The notes beneath the pieces were generated by a model. That model was not told the origin of the DNA, made no database searches, and saw only the letters and a program-made list of their open reading frames with translations. Shown piece by piece: positions 8,288 through 16,191 of a stretch of DNA of 64,000 bases (position 1 is the first letter of the stretch; every line of letters starts with the position of its first letter). Made by a program: the position numbers and the translations under genes. Source of the DNA: Desulfovibrio sp. (GTDB taxonomy: Bacteria > Desulfobacterota > Desulfovibrionia > Desulfovibrionales > Desulfovibrionaceae); assembly GCA_028708865.1 (NCBI GenBank), contig JAQVYA010000001.1:1-64000 (forward strand), read 5' to 3'.

Positions 8288-8596
8288 TCAGGTGGTCACG
8301 ACGCAGTTGTCGCCCCCGGCAAACGCGCTGTATTCGTAGCGGTCAGCCTTGGTGTCGTTGAGCCAGACCCCTTCATCCGTAAGGTACCGGTACTGGTAAT
8401 CGCGGCCCACTTCCAGATCCACGGTGATCGAAAAGGAGCCGTCCTTGAGCTTTTTCATGGGCAGGGTCTTGGTGTTCCACTTGTTGAATTCGCCCACCAG
8501 GAAAATGTGTTTGGCGTTTTGTGTGGCGGACTTGGGCACTTTAAAGCCCACTTTGCATACGGGTTTGCTTTTCAGGTACTTTTTGGTCAGCGGCAT
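8288..8596 (-). CDS. Stand-alone CBM48 (isoamylase N-terminal/AMPK-beta-like) glycogen-binding protein
   Basis: The product is only 102 residues and consists of a basic N-terminus and one early-set beta-sandwich of the CBM48 family ([12 protein letters not shown] near 31-42, then [23 protein letters not shown]). Such domains bind alpha-glucans and normally precede the catalytic barrel of branching and debranching enzymes, but here no catalytic domain follows. The ATG at 8596 has GGAGGTG eight bases upstream. Its first 56 bases overlap the 3' end of glgA in another frame, so it is in the glycogen operon. It may tether glycogen enzymes or regulate them. Confidence 0.82.
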   Translation of the reverse strand: MPLTKKYLKSKPVCKVGFKVPKSATQNAKHIFLVGEFNKWNTKTLPMKKLKDGSFSITVDLEVGRDYQYRYLTDEGVWLNDTKADRYEYSAFAGGDNCVVTT

Positions 8597-10157
8597 AGGC
8601 CACCTCCGCGCGTTCCCGGACTGGGCCGGGCAAGGGGTTGCTGTGTTCCGCGTCCGTCTGTCGGCTGGCCGCTCCAAGGCTGGTTGCGGTTGGTGCCAGC
8701 AGGGACGCATAAAGATCAAGATATTTTCTGGCGGCCAGATCCCAGGTAAAGGCTTGGGCCATGGCCCGTTTCATCATGGCCTGCCATTTTGCGGGGCGCT
8801 GCCAGAGTTCCAGGGCCTGATGCACGGCTTCCAGAAACTGCTCGGCTTCGGGCCGTGCAAAGGTGAACCCCGTGGCTCGCGGACTGGGATGCGGGACAAT
8901 GGTATCGATGAGCCCGCCAACGGCAGTGGCCACCGGCGGTGTGCCGAAGCGCAGGGCATACATCTGTGTCAGTCCGCAGGGTTCGTACCGGGACGGCATG
9001 AGGAAGATGTCGGACCCGGCATGAATGCGGTGGGCCAGGTCCTCGGAATATCCGATGGCGCCGCCCAGACGCCCAGGGTATTGCTCCACGAGCTCCTGGA
9101 GCCGGGCTTCGTACTCCAGGCTGCCTTCGCCCAGCACGATAACGCCCACTTCGTATTTCATCAACTCCGGCAAAATTTCATACAGCAGGTCGATGCCCTT
9201 TTGGCGGCGCAGGCGTCCGATGAAGCAGAGTACGGGACGGTCCTCCAATTGGTCGGCCATGTAGAATTCGCGGAGCAAGGCGCGTTTGCAGACGCGTTTG
9301 CCGTCCAGGGTTTCGGGCGTATAGGCGCAGGTCAGATAGCGATCATTGTTTGGGTCCCACACACCATAATCCGCGCCGTTGAGAATACCGTGCAGCTCTG
9401 GTCGGCGGACTTGAAGAATGCCCTCCAGGCCGCAGCCGAATGCCGGGGAGATGATTTCCCGCGCATAGGCCGGGCTCACGGTGGTCACGGCGTCGGCGTA
9501 AGCGATGCCTCCCTTGAGCATGTTGAAGTCACCGTAAAATTCCACGCCGTCCATGTGCCAGGCTTCGCCGGGCAGTCCGCAATTTTCGAACAGTCGGAAT
9601 GAGAACCGCCCTTGGAAAGCGAGATTGTGAATGGTCATGACCGAATGGGTCTGCTGCCAGAACGGGTCGCTGCGTCGTAAAAAGTGTAAAAATGCCGGGG
9701 CCAGCCCGCTCTGCCAGTCGTGGGCGTGGATGATGTGGGGGGCGGCGTCGAACTGGCGGCACCAGGAAAGCGCGGCGCGTACAAAAAAAGTGAACCGTTC
9801 GCAGTTGTCGAAGTAGTCCCCTTCATATGTATTATAATAGGCGCGGCGGTCAAAGTATTCTCCGCGGGCCACGAAATAGACATTCACGCCATGGTACGTG
9901 GTCTTGTAGATTTCCGCCGTGACCGGAGCCCAGGGATACCCTACCGGGCAGTCGGACTTGACCAGTCGGATTTCATGGCCGGCTGTCCGAAGGCGGCCGT
10001 AAAATGGCGTGATGACGGAGACATCGGCTCCCTGGTTCTGAAGGGCCACAGGCAGCGCGCCCATGACGTCGCCCAGTCCTCCGCTTTTGGAAAAGGGGAA
10101 CATTTCCGAAGTGAGCAGAACGACGCGCAGCTTTGACGACGCTGGTGCACTGTTCAT
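8541..10157 (-). CDS. glgA: Glycogen synthase (GT5)
   Basis: The 538-residue enzyme elongates alpha-1,4-glucan from an ADP- or UDP-glucose donor. The nucleotide-sugar loop [13 protein letters not shown] is near residue 24-36, the GT-B linker and second Rossmann domain start near 300 ([16 protein letters not shown]), and the donor-site Glu lies in [10 protein letters not shown] near 410. The last 50 or so residues (after about 487) form a low-complexity tail not typical of GlgA. The tail's coding region runs 56 bases into the CBM48 gene. The start overlaps the NUDIX stop (ATGA). Confidence 0.94.
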   Translation of the reverse strand: MNSAPASSKLRVVLLTSEMFPFSKSGGLGDVMGALPVALQNQGADVSVITPFYGRLRTAGHEIRLVKSDCPVGYPWAPVTAEIYKTTYHGVNVYFVARGEYFDRRAYYNTYEGDYFDNCERFTFFVRAALSWCRQFDAAPHIIHAHDWQSGLAPAFLHFLRRSDPFWQQTHSVMTIHNLAFQGRFSFRLFENCGLPGEAWHMDGVEFYGDFNMLKGGIAYADAVTTVSPAYAREIISPAFGCGLEGILQVRRPELHGILNGADYGVWDPNNDRYLTCAYTPETLDGKRVCKRALLREFYMADQLEDRPVLCFIGRLRRQKGIDLLYEILPELMKYEVGVIVLGEGSLEYEARLQELVEQYPGRLGGAIGYSEDLAHRIHAGSDIFLMPSRYEPCGLTQMYALRFGTPPVATAVGGLIDTIVPHPSPRATGFTFARPEAEQFLEAVHQALELWQRPAKWQAMMKRAMAQAFTWDLAARKYLDLYASLLAPTATSLGAASRQTDAEHSNPLPGPVRERAEVAYAADQKVPEKQTRMQSGL

Positions 10158-10627
10158 GCCTCTGCTCCGGGGGTAGACGGTTGTGGGGGCAGTAGCTCGG
10201 AAAAATCGGCAAGGATGCGGGCGTGGTCAAAGGCCAGTTCCGGCAGGGCATCGAGGGGCCAGATCCGCACGGCGGCGGCGTCGTCACCAGCATGCAGCCG
10301 GGCCGGGTCGTGGGCCTGGGCCGCGTAGACAACGCTCAAGGTGTGGTGCCGGGGGTCGCGGTCTGGGGCGGAATATACGCCCACCAGCCGAGTGAGGGTT
10401 ACGTCCAGCCCGGTTTCCTCGTGTGCCTCCCGGACGGCCGCCGCTTCGCAGCTTTCCCCATAATCCACAAATCCCCCGGGCAGAGCCCAACCCAAGGGCG
10501 GGTTGGCACGCTTCACAAGCACCACATTGCGCCCAGGCAGCAGGACGACCACGTCAACCGTTGGTAATGGGTTGCGATAGATTTCCACATCCTTTCCGCA
10601 ATGCGGGCAGGATCGAGACCGTTTCAT
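10154..10627 (-). CDS. NUDIX hydrolase with N-terminal zinc-ribbon motif
   Basis: This 157-residue protein begins with a CPHCGK knuckle (one CxxC, possibly half of a degenerate zinc ribbon) and continues with a NUDIX fold. The box [25 protein letters not shown] fits Gx5Ex7REUxEExGU exactly and would bind Mg2+ to hydrolyse a nucleoside diphosphate derivative. Substrate class (ADP-ribose, NADH or ADP-glucose) cannot be told from sequence. Being first in the glycogen operon, with a 4-bp overlap with glgA, ADP-sugar turnover is an attractive but unproven idea. I took the ATG at 10627; a start at 10660 is possible. Confidence 0.85.
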   Translation of the reverse strand: MKRSRSCPHCGKDVEIYRNPLPTVDVVVLLPGRNVVLVKRANPPLGWALPGGFVDYGESCEAAAVREAHEETGLDVTLTRLVGVYSAPDRDPRHHTLSVVYAAQAHDPARLHAGDDAAAVRIWPLDALPELAFDHARILADFSELLPPQPSTPGAEA

Positions 10628-10693
10628 CAGAGAGCCCCCCAGGCATGGCTGCGGCGGCATTCCGGCAAGCCACCAAGCAGACGTTATGGCTTT

Positions 10694-10721
10694 CTCATAC
10701 CATATTGGCGTGACTTGACAA
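10694..10721 (-). promoter_or_regulatory. Candidate sigma70 promoter of the NUDIX-glgA operon
   Basis: On the minus strand TTGTCA is followed after 16 bases by TATGAG, about 65 bases upstream of the NUDIX start. It lies just downstream of the preceding minus-strand terminator, where a promoter for the glycogen block is expected. Confidence 0.4.
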
Positions 10722-10777
10722 CCGATTGAGTTTCGGATTTCCGCGAAACGTGAAATCGATACACAGCAGGCCGCAAC

Positions 10778-10808
10778 GAAAAAGGCCCTCCGGACATTCC
10801 GGAGAGCC
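10778..10808 (-). terminator. Rho-independent terminator on the minus strand
   Basis: On the minus strand GGCTCTCCGG pairs with CCGGAGGGCC (one mismatch) around a 5-base loop and is followed by TTTTTC. It is about 340 bases beyond the end of the sensor-kinase frame, so it ends either a long 3' UTR or a separate small transcript. Confidence 0.75.
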
Positions 10809-11146
10809 TCATTCGGACGTTATGTCTGCAAAAGAAGGAAGAAGGATACTTTCTTTGTAGCAGTAAGCATGCCAACGTGTGAGATGAAAACCATCTTTTT
10901 TATAAACACTTGTTCTTTTAAAATTATTTATTAAGTGTCGACGTGGAAAAAATTTTTTTCATGTTGTGAAAAGAAAAAAAATTGTACTTCGAAGGCAGGG
11001 GAGAAGCGGTCTTTTTGCGGTTGTCACCAATGTAACATGTTTATTTTCAAGAGAAATAAAAATTTGAACGCCAAATCAGGACGGGTTCAAAAAATTTTAC
11101 TCCATACGCCGAGAGGACGACCTGGGAAAAGGGCTTCTGGCCGCGT
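10809..11146. other. AT-rich gene-free patch between the sensor kinase and the glycogen block
   Basis: This stretch, particularly 10860-11100, is far richer in A and T than its surroundings and has long A or T runs (for example around 10946-10985). Open frames on both strands are short, biased and unlike any family. A minus-strand frame of 24 codons starting at 10892 ends just before the terminator at 10778-10808, without a convincing ribosome site. A small RNA or a 3' UTR is possible. I see no gene that I can support. Confidence 0.5.
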
Positions 11147-12600
11147 TCAACAGTTGGGTTCCACCGGCAGGCAGACCGTAAAACAGGCGCCATGGCCTGG
11201 CTCGGTTTGCACTTGAACCCGGCCACGGTGGGCTTCCACGATTTTTTTTACAATGGCAAGGCCAAGGCCGGTGCTGACCTCTCCGGCAGTGGGCCGGTTG
11301 CTGAGTTTTTGGAAGGAAAGAAAGAGCTTGTCCTGTTCTTTGGCAGGAATGCCGGGGCCTTGGTCGCGTACGGAAAAACAAATGCCTCGTCTTCAGCCCA
11401 GAGTTCCACTGCCACGCAGGTGCCATGGGAGGAGAATTTGATGGCGTTGGTCAGCAGGTTGTCGATGACTTGCCCGATGCGCCTTCGGTCCACCATGCCT
11501 TCCACGGCCTGGTGGATGTCGACTTTGATGTCGATATTTTTTTCGTCCGCCAGGAGTCGGGCAATGTCCACGCGTTCCTGGACCAGGCTGGCCACGTTTT
11601 CGGGGCGGCAGAGCAGTTCCAGGCGGCCGCTTTCGATGACGGAAATGTCCAGAAGGTCGCTGACCAGGGCATTCATTTGCCAGCCGGAAATTTGTATGTA
11701 CTCAAGCATTTTTCGCTGGTTTTCGTCGAGCACGTCCTGAGCGGTTTGCAGCAGGATGGAAGAAAATCCGTTGACTGCGTTGATGGGGTTGCGCAGGTCG
11801 TGGGCGGCCATCCCCAAAAGGCGGTTTTTGAGTTCGTCCAGCTCCCGCAGTCGGCGCTGGCGTTCCATGGCGTCCACAAGTTGGAACATGCGGGCCTGGA
11901 ATTCCTCCCGTTCAAAGGGGGTGCGCAGGAAGTCGTTGGCCCCGTTCTTGATGAACCGCACCGAAAGCGGCTCATTGGCAAAGGCGGAAACCCCGATGAT
12001 TCCAAGGTCCTTGAGTTCGCTGCGGGTCCGTATCTTGACGGTCAGTTCCACGCCGTCCATGCCCTCGAGTTCGTAATCCACCACAGCCAGAAGATAGTCC
12101 GGGTCTTGCTCGAGTACTTCCAGGGCCTTTTCGCCGGATTCCACGGCCGTGACTTCCAACAGATGCAGGGAGAGCAGTTTGCTGAGGTAGCGGCGCATGG
12201 AGCGGGAATCGTCCACCACCAGGGCTTTGTGCCCCTGGATGCGGTGCAGTCTACCGATGGCTGCCACCAGATTGTCCACGGCGTGGCGGTTTTTGACCAC
12301 GTAGTCGGTTACGCTTTTGCTCAGGATGCGCCGACGCGTTTCTCGGGTGATGTCCGAAGTAAAGACCAGGCAAGGCAACTCGTGTTCCAGCACGGCGTCC
12401 ACCACGGTGCCGTCGTCCGAGTCCGGCAGGGCCAGATCGGCCACGGCAAGAAACCACTCGTTTTCTTTCAGGGCTTCACGGGCTTCGGCCAGGGTGCCCA
12501 CGGCGCGGGCGTTGAAGCACAGGTCGCGTTCGATGCGGCGCACCAGTTCCACCTGGACAGAGCGGCTGTCTTCAATGATCAGAATGTTGGGAACGGACAT
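11147..12600 (-). pseudogene. Hybrid two-component sensor kinase (REC-REC-HisKA-HATPase) broken by a one-base frameshift
   Basis: From the ATG at 12600 the frame encodes a first receiver (about 1-115, phosphoacceptor in VADLALPDSDDG), a second receiver (about 125-240, AVVDYELEGMDG), a short coiled coil, a HisKA domain with the H-box AAHDLRNP near 265, and the N-box of the ATPase (IDNLLTNAIKFSS). At the five-T run (11374-11378, read on the minus strand) the frame is lost and continues as junk to 11248. Reading one base back restores the missing G1 box DQGPGIP, the F-box region and the G2 box STGLGLAIV, ending at a TGA at 11147. So one T is missing from a homopolymer. This may be a real inactivating mutation, a sequencing error or a programmed slip. 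No membrane segment is present, so it is cytoplasmic. Confidence 0.82.
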
Positions 12601-12629
12601 ACAATCACCATGCCTCACAAAGGGAATGG

Positions 12630-12652
12630 CAGTGCGCCGTAACGGCACACTG
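12630..12652. other. Hairpin between the tsaC-like gene and the sensor kinase
   Basis: An inverted repeat (CAGTGCGCCG with CGGCACACTG, one mismatch, 3-base loop) sits between the two minus-strand genes. No T-run follows on either strand, so it is not a standard intrinsic terminator. Confidence 0.35.
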
Positions 12653-12696
12653 TCGTATCGCATTTCCGGGGTTGCCGGATGGGGAAAGACCGCTTC

Positions 12697-13296
12697 TCAG
12701 GAAACGGCAAAACCTTTTTCTTCCAAGGATTGCCGGGCCACGGCTCCGGCACGCAAAATTTCAACGCGTCCGCCTGCCAAGGGACGGAGCAGAGTGGAGG
12801 GCGCTCCCCCAGGAGGGAAGGGCTCTTCCAACAAGGCCGCGTCGGTTTTGGCCAGCAGGTCCGGGTCCAGGTCCCGCGGGCTTCCCGCCGGCGGATTGCC
12901 GCTGAAGTTGGCGCTGGTGGCCACCAGGGGGGCGTCCAGCTCCCGGCAGATTTGCGCGGCCAGGGGGTGCGGCGTGGAACGCACCGAAACCAGGCCCTGT
13001 TCGTCGCGCACCGGACGAGGCACTGCGGAACGGGCCCGGACCAGAATGGACAGCGGACCCGGCCAAAATGCCTCGGCCAGGGCGCGAATGGTGCCGGTGA
13101 TTTCATCGGTGACCAGTTCCAGCATGGAGGTGCCCCCAATGATCAGCGGCAGAGGTTTGGCTTTGGGCCGGCCTTTGATGGCGGCCACCCGCAGGGCCGC
13201 ATCCCGCAAAAAGCCGTGACACCCCAAAGCATACAATGTTTCCGTGGGGTAAACCACAACTCCGCCTTCCAGGAAGATACGCTGTATGGTTTGCAT
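12697..13296 (-). CDS. Threonylcarbamoyl-AMP synthase (Sua5/YciO/YrdC family)
   Basis: The 199-residue protein is a single YrdC domain, which makes threonylcarbamoyl-AMP from threonine, bicarbonate and ATP for the t6A37 modification of ANN-decoding tRNAs. Visible features are the N-terminal YPTETLYALG (about 16-25), the basic IKGRPKAKPLPLII (near 40-53) that binds nucleotide, and SANFSGNPP near 128. It lacks the extra Sua5 domain, as in TsaC-type proteins. The stretch from about 140 on is variable, so YciO-like paralogy cannot be ruled out. It is divergent from the GT2 gene and precedes the broken sensor kinase on the same strand. Confidence 0.87.
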   Translation of the reverse strand: MQTIQRIFLEGGVVVYPTETLYALGCHGFLRDAALRVAAIKGRPKAKPLPLIIGGTSMLELVTDEITGTIRALAEAFWPGPLSILVRARSAVPRPVRDEQGLVSVRSTPHPLAAQICRELDAPLVATSANFSGNPPAGSPRDLDPDLLAKTDAALLEEPFPPGGAPSTLLRPLAGGRVEILRAGAVARQSLEEKGFAVS

Positions 13297-13381
13297 GCGC
13301 GTCTTGTAACAGAAAAGATCACCGTGGTCAGCGGCTTTTCAAGGGCATGGAAATGGCGTACCAACCCTTGCAGGAGGCCAC

Positions 13382-15046
13382 ATGCCAGCGCTTTTCACGG
13401 ATCGCGACGAGAATTTCGGTGCCGGGGTTTTGCAGATTTTACGTACTGCGGCTCCCACCTGGCCTTTTGGCATCGAGGAGGACCAGACCGCTCTGGCGCT
13501 GGGGCCCGGCATGCTGCGCATGGCGCGTGAGCATGCTCCGATGCTCCGGCTGGCCGCCGGAAAAATTTTGCTCTGGAACTGGCAACGCCGTCCGCTGCAC
13601 TGCGAAGCGCTGAACGCCCTGCTGGAAGCGGCGCAGGTTTTGGATCAGCCCCTGCCGCGTCTTTTGCGCAAGCTGCAAACCGCCTTGCACCGCCCCGTGG
13701 ACTCCGCGCCGTTGAAGGAGGCCATGGACCTGGGGGAGCAGGCCCTGGTGCTCAAGCATCTGTTGCAGTTCGTGCGGCGTCCCGGCGAAGGTCTGTTCTG
13801 GCTTTCCCATTGTTGGGAGTGGCTGTTGCGCCTGGGGCGGGAGGATTTGCCCCCTTCCTTGCTGGACGCCGCGGACCTTCCGTCGGAACTGGAGCCGGTA
13901 CGCCGGATGTTGCGGGCTCAGTGGGCCATGCTTTACCGTCCGGCCGAAGAGGCCCTGGCGCATGTGCGAGGGCTGGACGCAAACCTCTGGTTCCCACTGC
14001 GGGAGTACTGGTCCGCGGAGCTGTACGCACGCATGGGCGACGCAGGCCAGGGAGCGCGGCGGCTGGCCCGGGTCTGGCGGCAAATGCCCTGGCATCCGCA
14101 GCTGACCCTCAAGCTCTCCAATTTGGTGGAACCGCCGGAAAGCGTGGAACCATGCGACTTTTCAGACACCAGCGTACTGGTATATTCTTGGAATAAGGCC
14201 GAACTGCTGGAGCAGACCCTGCAAAGCCTAGCGGCTTCGGAGCTGGGGAGGGCCCGCGTCGTGGTGCTGGATAACGGTTCCAGCGATGAAACCCCGGCCG
14301 TGATGGCCCGTTGCGCCGGATTGTTCGGAGCGCATCGTTTTCAGCAGGTGCGCCTGCCCGTGAACGTGGGCGCGCCCGCGGCCCGCAACTGGCTGCTTTC
14401 CCTGCCCGAGGTGCAGGCCTGCCGACGCGTCGCTTTTTTGGATGATGATGTGATTTTGCCCCGGAACTGGCTGACTAGGTTGGGAGCGGCCATGGATGCG
14501 GCCAAGGCGGATGTGGCCGGATGTCGGATTGTTTCCGCCTGCCCTCCGGCTTGCGTGCAGTCTGCGGACTACCATCTGCTGGACCCGGGACAGGGGGCGC
14601 GTACTTTTCAGGAGCGGGAAGACAATATTCTGGTTTTTGAAAACAGCGGCAATGCGCTGGATTTTGGATTGTACGACTATCGGCGCCCGGCCATTTCCGT
14701 ATCGGGCTGCTGCCACTTGCTGAGCATGCGGGGAGTGGAGCGTGCCGGAGCATTTGACATCCGTTTTTCCCCGACCCAATTCGATGATCTGGAGCGCGAC
14801 CTGCGCGTGAACCTGGCCGGGATGCGGGTGGTGTACGAAGGGCGGCTGGCTGTCCGGCATGTGCAGCATTCCAGCCTGGCCAAGGCCCAGACCGTGTCCG
14901 GAGCCGCGCATATCTTCGGTAATCGGATCAAGCTGGAAGGCAAGTACACGCGGGAAGAAATGGCCGCTTTGGCGCAAAGGCACCGGGAAGCGCTTTGGCA
15001 GGACTTGGACGCCCGCCGGGCCGCCTTGATCCGCAGTCTCCCCTAA
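13382..15046 (+). CDS. GT2-family glycosyltransferase with a long helical N-terminal region
   Basis: The 554-residue protein has two parts. Residues 1 to about 255 are Leu/Ala/Arg-rich and helical, with a TPR-like look, and match no family I recognise. Residues about 262-510 form a GT-A glycosyltransferase 2 domain: TSVLVYSWNKAELLEQTL and VVLDNGSSDETP for the nucleotide site, FLDDDVILP (near 353) as the metal-binding DxD, and FSPTQFDDLERDLR (near 465) as the catalytic base region. It would transfer a sugar from a nucleotide donor. There is no membrane segment. It is followed 40 bases later by pdxA. Acceptor is unknown; flagellin or surface glycans are possibilities in this group. Confidence 0.8.
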   Translation: MPALFTDRDENFGAGVLQILRTAAPTWPFGIEEDQTALALGPGMLRMAREHAPMLRLAAGKILLWNWQRRPLHCEALNALLEAAQVLDQPLPRLLRKLQTALHRPVDSAPLKEAMDLGEQALVLKHLLQFVRRPGEGLFWLSHCWEWLLRLGREDLPPSLLDAADLPSELEPVRRMLRAQWAMLYRPAEEALAHVRGLDANLWFPLREYWSAELYARMGDAGQGARRLARVWRQMPWHPQLTLKLSNLVEPPESVEPCDFSDTSVLVYSWNKAELLEQTLQSLAASELGRARVVVLDNGSSDETPAVMARCAGLFGAHRFQQVRLPVNVGAPAARNWLLSLPEVQACRRVAFLDDDVILPRNWLTRLGAAMDAAKADVAGCRIVSACPPACVQSADYHLLDPGQGARTFQEREDNILVFENSGNALDFGLYDYRRPAISVSGCCHLLSMRGVERAGAFDIRFSPTQFDDLERDLRVNLAGMRVVYEGRLAVRHVQHSSLAKAQTVSGAAHIFGNRIKLEGKYTREEMAALAQRHREALWQDLDARRAALIRSLP

Positions 15047-15086
15047 ACCGAAACCATCTAATATCATTTAATCAATCGAGTACGGA

Positions 15087-16085
15087 ATGCAAACCATTCT
15101 CATTACCATGGGCGATCCGGGCGGCCTGGGACCGGAATTGCTGGTGCGCCTCTTTTTGGAGCGCTCCGCTTGTTCGATAACCAACCGATACCTGCTGCTG
15201 GGGCCGGAGTCCGCCTTGCGGACGCATCTGGGGACGGGAGAAGTCTGTTGGGAGCGGCTGGAATGCCCGGAGGAAATTCGTGACGCTGGTCCGGGGCTGT
15301 ATCTTTTTGAGCCGCCCGAATTGAACGCTTTGATTTGTCCTTTGGGCGAGCCCAGCGTGGCGGGCGGGCAATGTGCCGGGGTGAGTCTGGAGTGGGCGGT
15401 CCGGCTGCTGAAGGACGGCCTGGCCCAGGGGCTTTGCACCTGCCCGCTGAATAAGGCCATGCTTCAGGAAGCCGGGTTTGATTTTCCCGGACATACCGAG
15501 TTCTTAGCCGAGCGTCTGGGGGTTGGACGGGACAACGTCTGCATGCATCTGGGCGGGCCGGTGCTGCGTGTGAGCCTGGCCACCACGCATCCGCCCCTGC
15601 GCAAAGTGGCGGATTTGATCACGCCCGAGCGGATTTTGCGTTGTCTTCACCTGACCAGGGATTATTTGCAGGCCCTGGGCGTGCAAGGGCCTGTGGCGGT
15701 CTGCGGGGTGAATCCCCATGCCGGGGAATCCGGAAAAATTGGCTGGGAAGAGGTGGAAATCATTGCCCCGGCCCTGGAAATGGCCCGGGCTCAAGGCCTG
15801 GACGTGGCAGGGCCCCTGCCCGGGGACACGGCGTTTTACTTCGCGGCCCAGGGGCGCTACGCCGCGGTGCTGGCCATGTACCACGATCAGGGCCTGGCTC
15901 CACTCAAACTGCTGCATTTTTCCGATGCCGTGAATGTGACGTTGGGACTGCCGTATCCGCGGACTTCGCCGGACCACGGCACCGGGTACGACATCACGGG
16001 CACGGGCCAAGCCGGGCTGGACAGTTTGCGGGCCGCCCTGGACATGGTGGAGCGGCTCGTGTCTGTTCGCGCACAGGGCAACTGA
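15087..16085 (+). CDS. pdxA: 4-hydroxythreonine-4-phosphate dehydrogenase
   Basis: The 332-residue NAD-dependent enzyme oxidises 4-phosphohydroxy-threonine in the DXP-dependent route to pyridoxal 5'-phosphate. Family landmarks are the N-terminal MGDPGGLGPEL (about 8-18), GHTEFLAERLG near 137 with a metal-binding His, VCGVNPHAGESGKIG near 205-220, YHDQGLAPLKLLHF near 264 with the second metal His, and GTGYDITGTG near 296. Length matches the family (about 330). It follows the GT2 gene on the same strand without a terminator. Confidence 0.95.
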   Translation: MQTILITMGDPGGLGPELLVRLFLERSACSITNRYLLLGPESALRTHLGTGEVCWERLECPEEIRDAGPGLYLFEPPELNALICPLGEPSVAGGQCAGVSLEWAVRLLKDGLAQGLCTCPLNKAMLQEAGFDFPGHTEFLAERLGVGRDNVCMHLGGPVLRVSLATTHPPLRKVADLITPERILRCLHLTRDYLQALGVQGPVAVCGVNPHAGESGKIGWEEVEIIAPALEMARAQGLDVAGPLPGDTAFYFAAQGRYAAVLAMYHDQGLAPLKLLHFSDAVNVTLGLPYPRTSPDHGTGYDITGTGQAGLDSLRAALDMVERLVSVRAQGN

Positions 16086-16191
16086 GCCACTTTCTTTTTG
16101 TGGTCCTTCGCGGCAAAGCACCTTACCTCGCCCACCAATGCCAGGCAGCCTGCCTGGTTTGGAGAGCGGACCGACAGGGGGGGGATAGGGA

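Noticed and set aside
10935-11216. Plus-strand frame of 93 codons in the AT-rich patch
   Set aside because: Its second half is antisense to the sensor-kinase 3' end, its first half is Lys/Cys-rich low complexity, and there is no ribosome site.
16140-16160. CCAGGCA/TGCCTGG repeat between pdxA and the FAD gene as a terminator
   Set aside because: The stem is short and the T-run is only three bases, so evidence is too weak.
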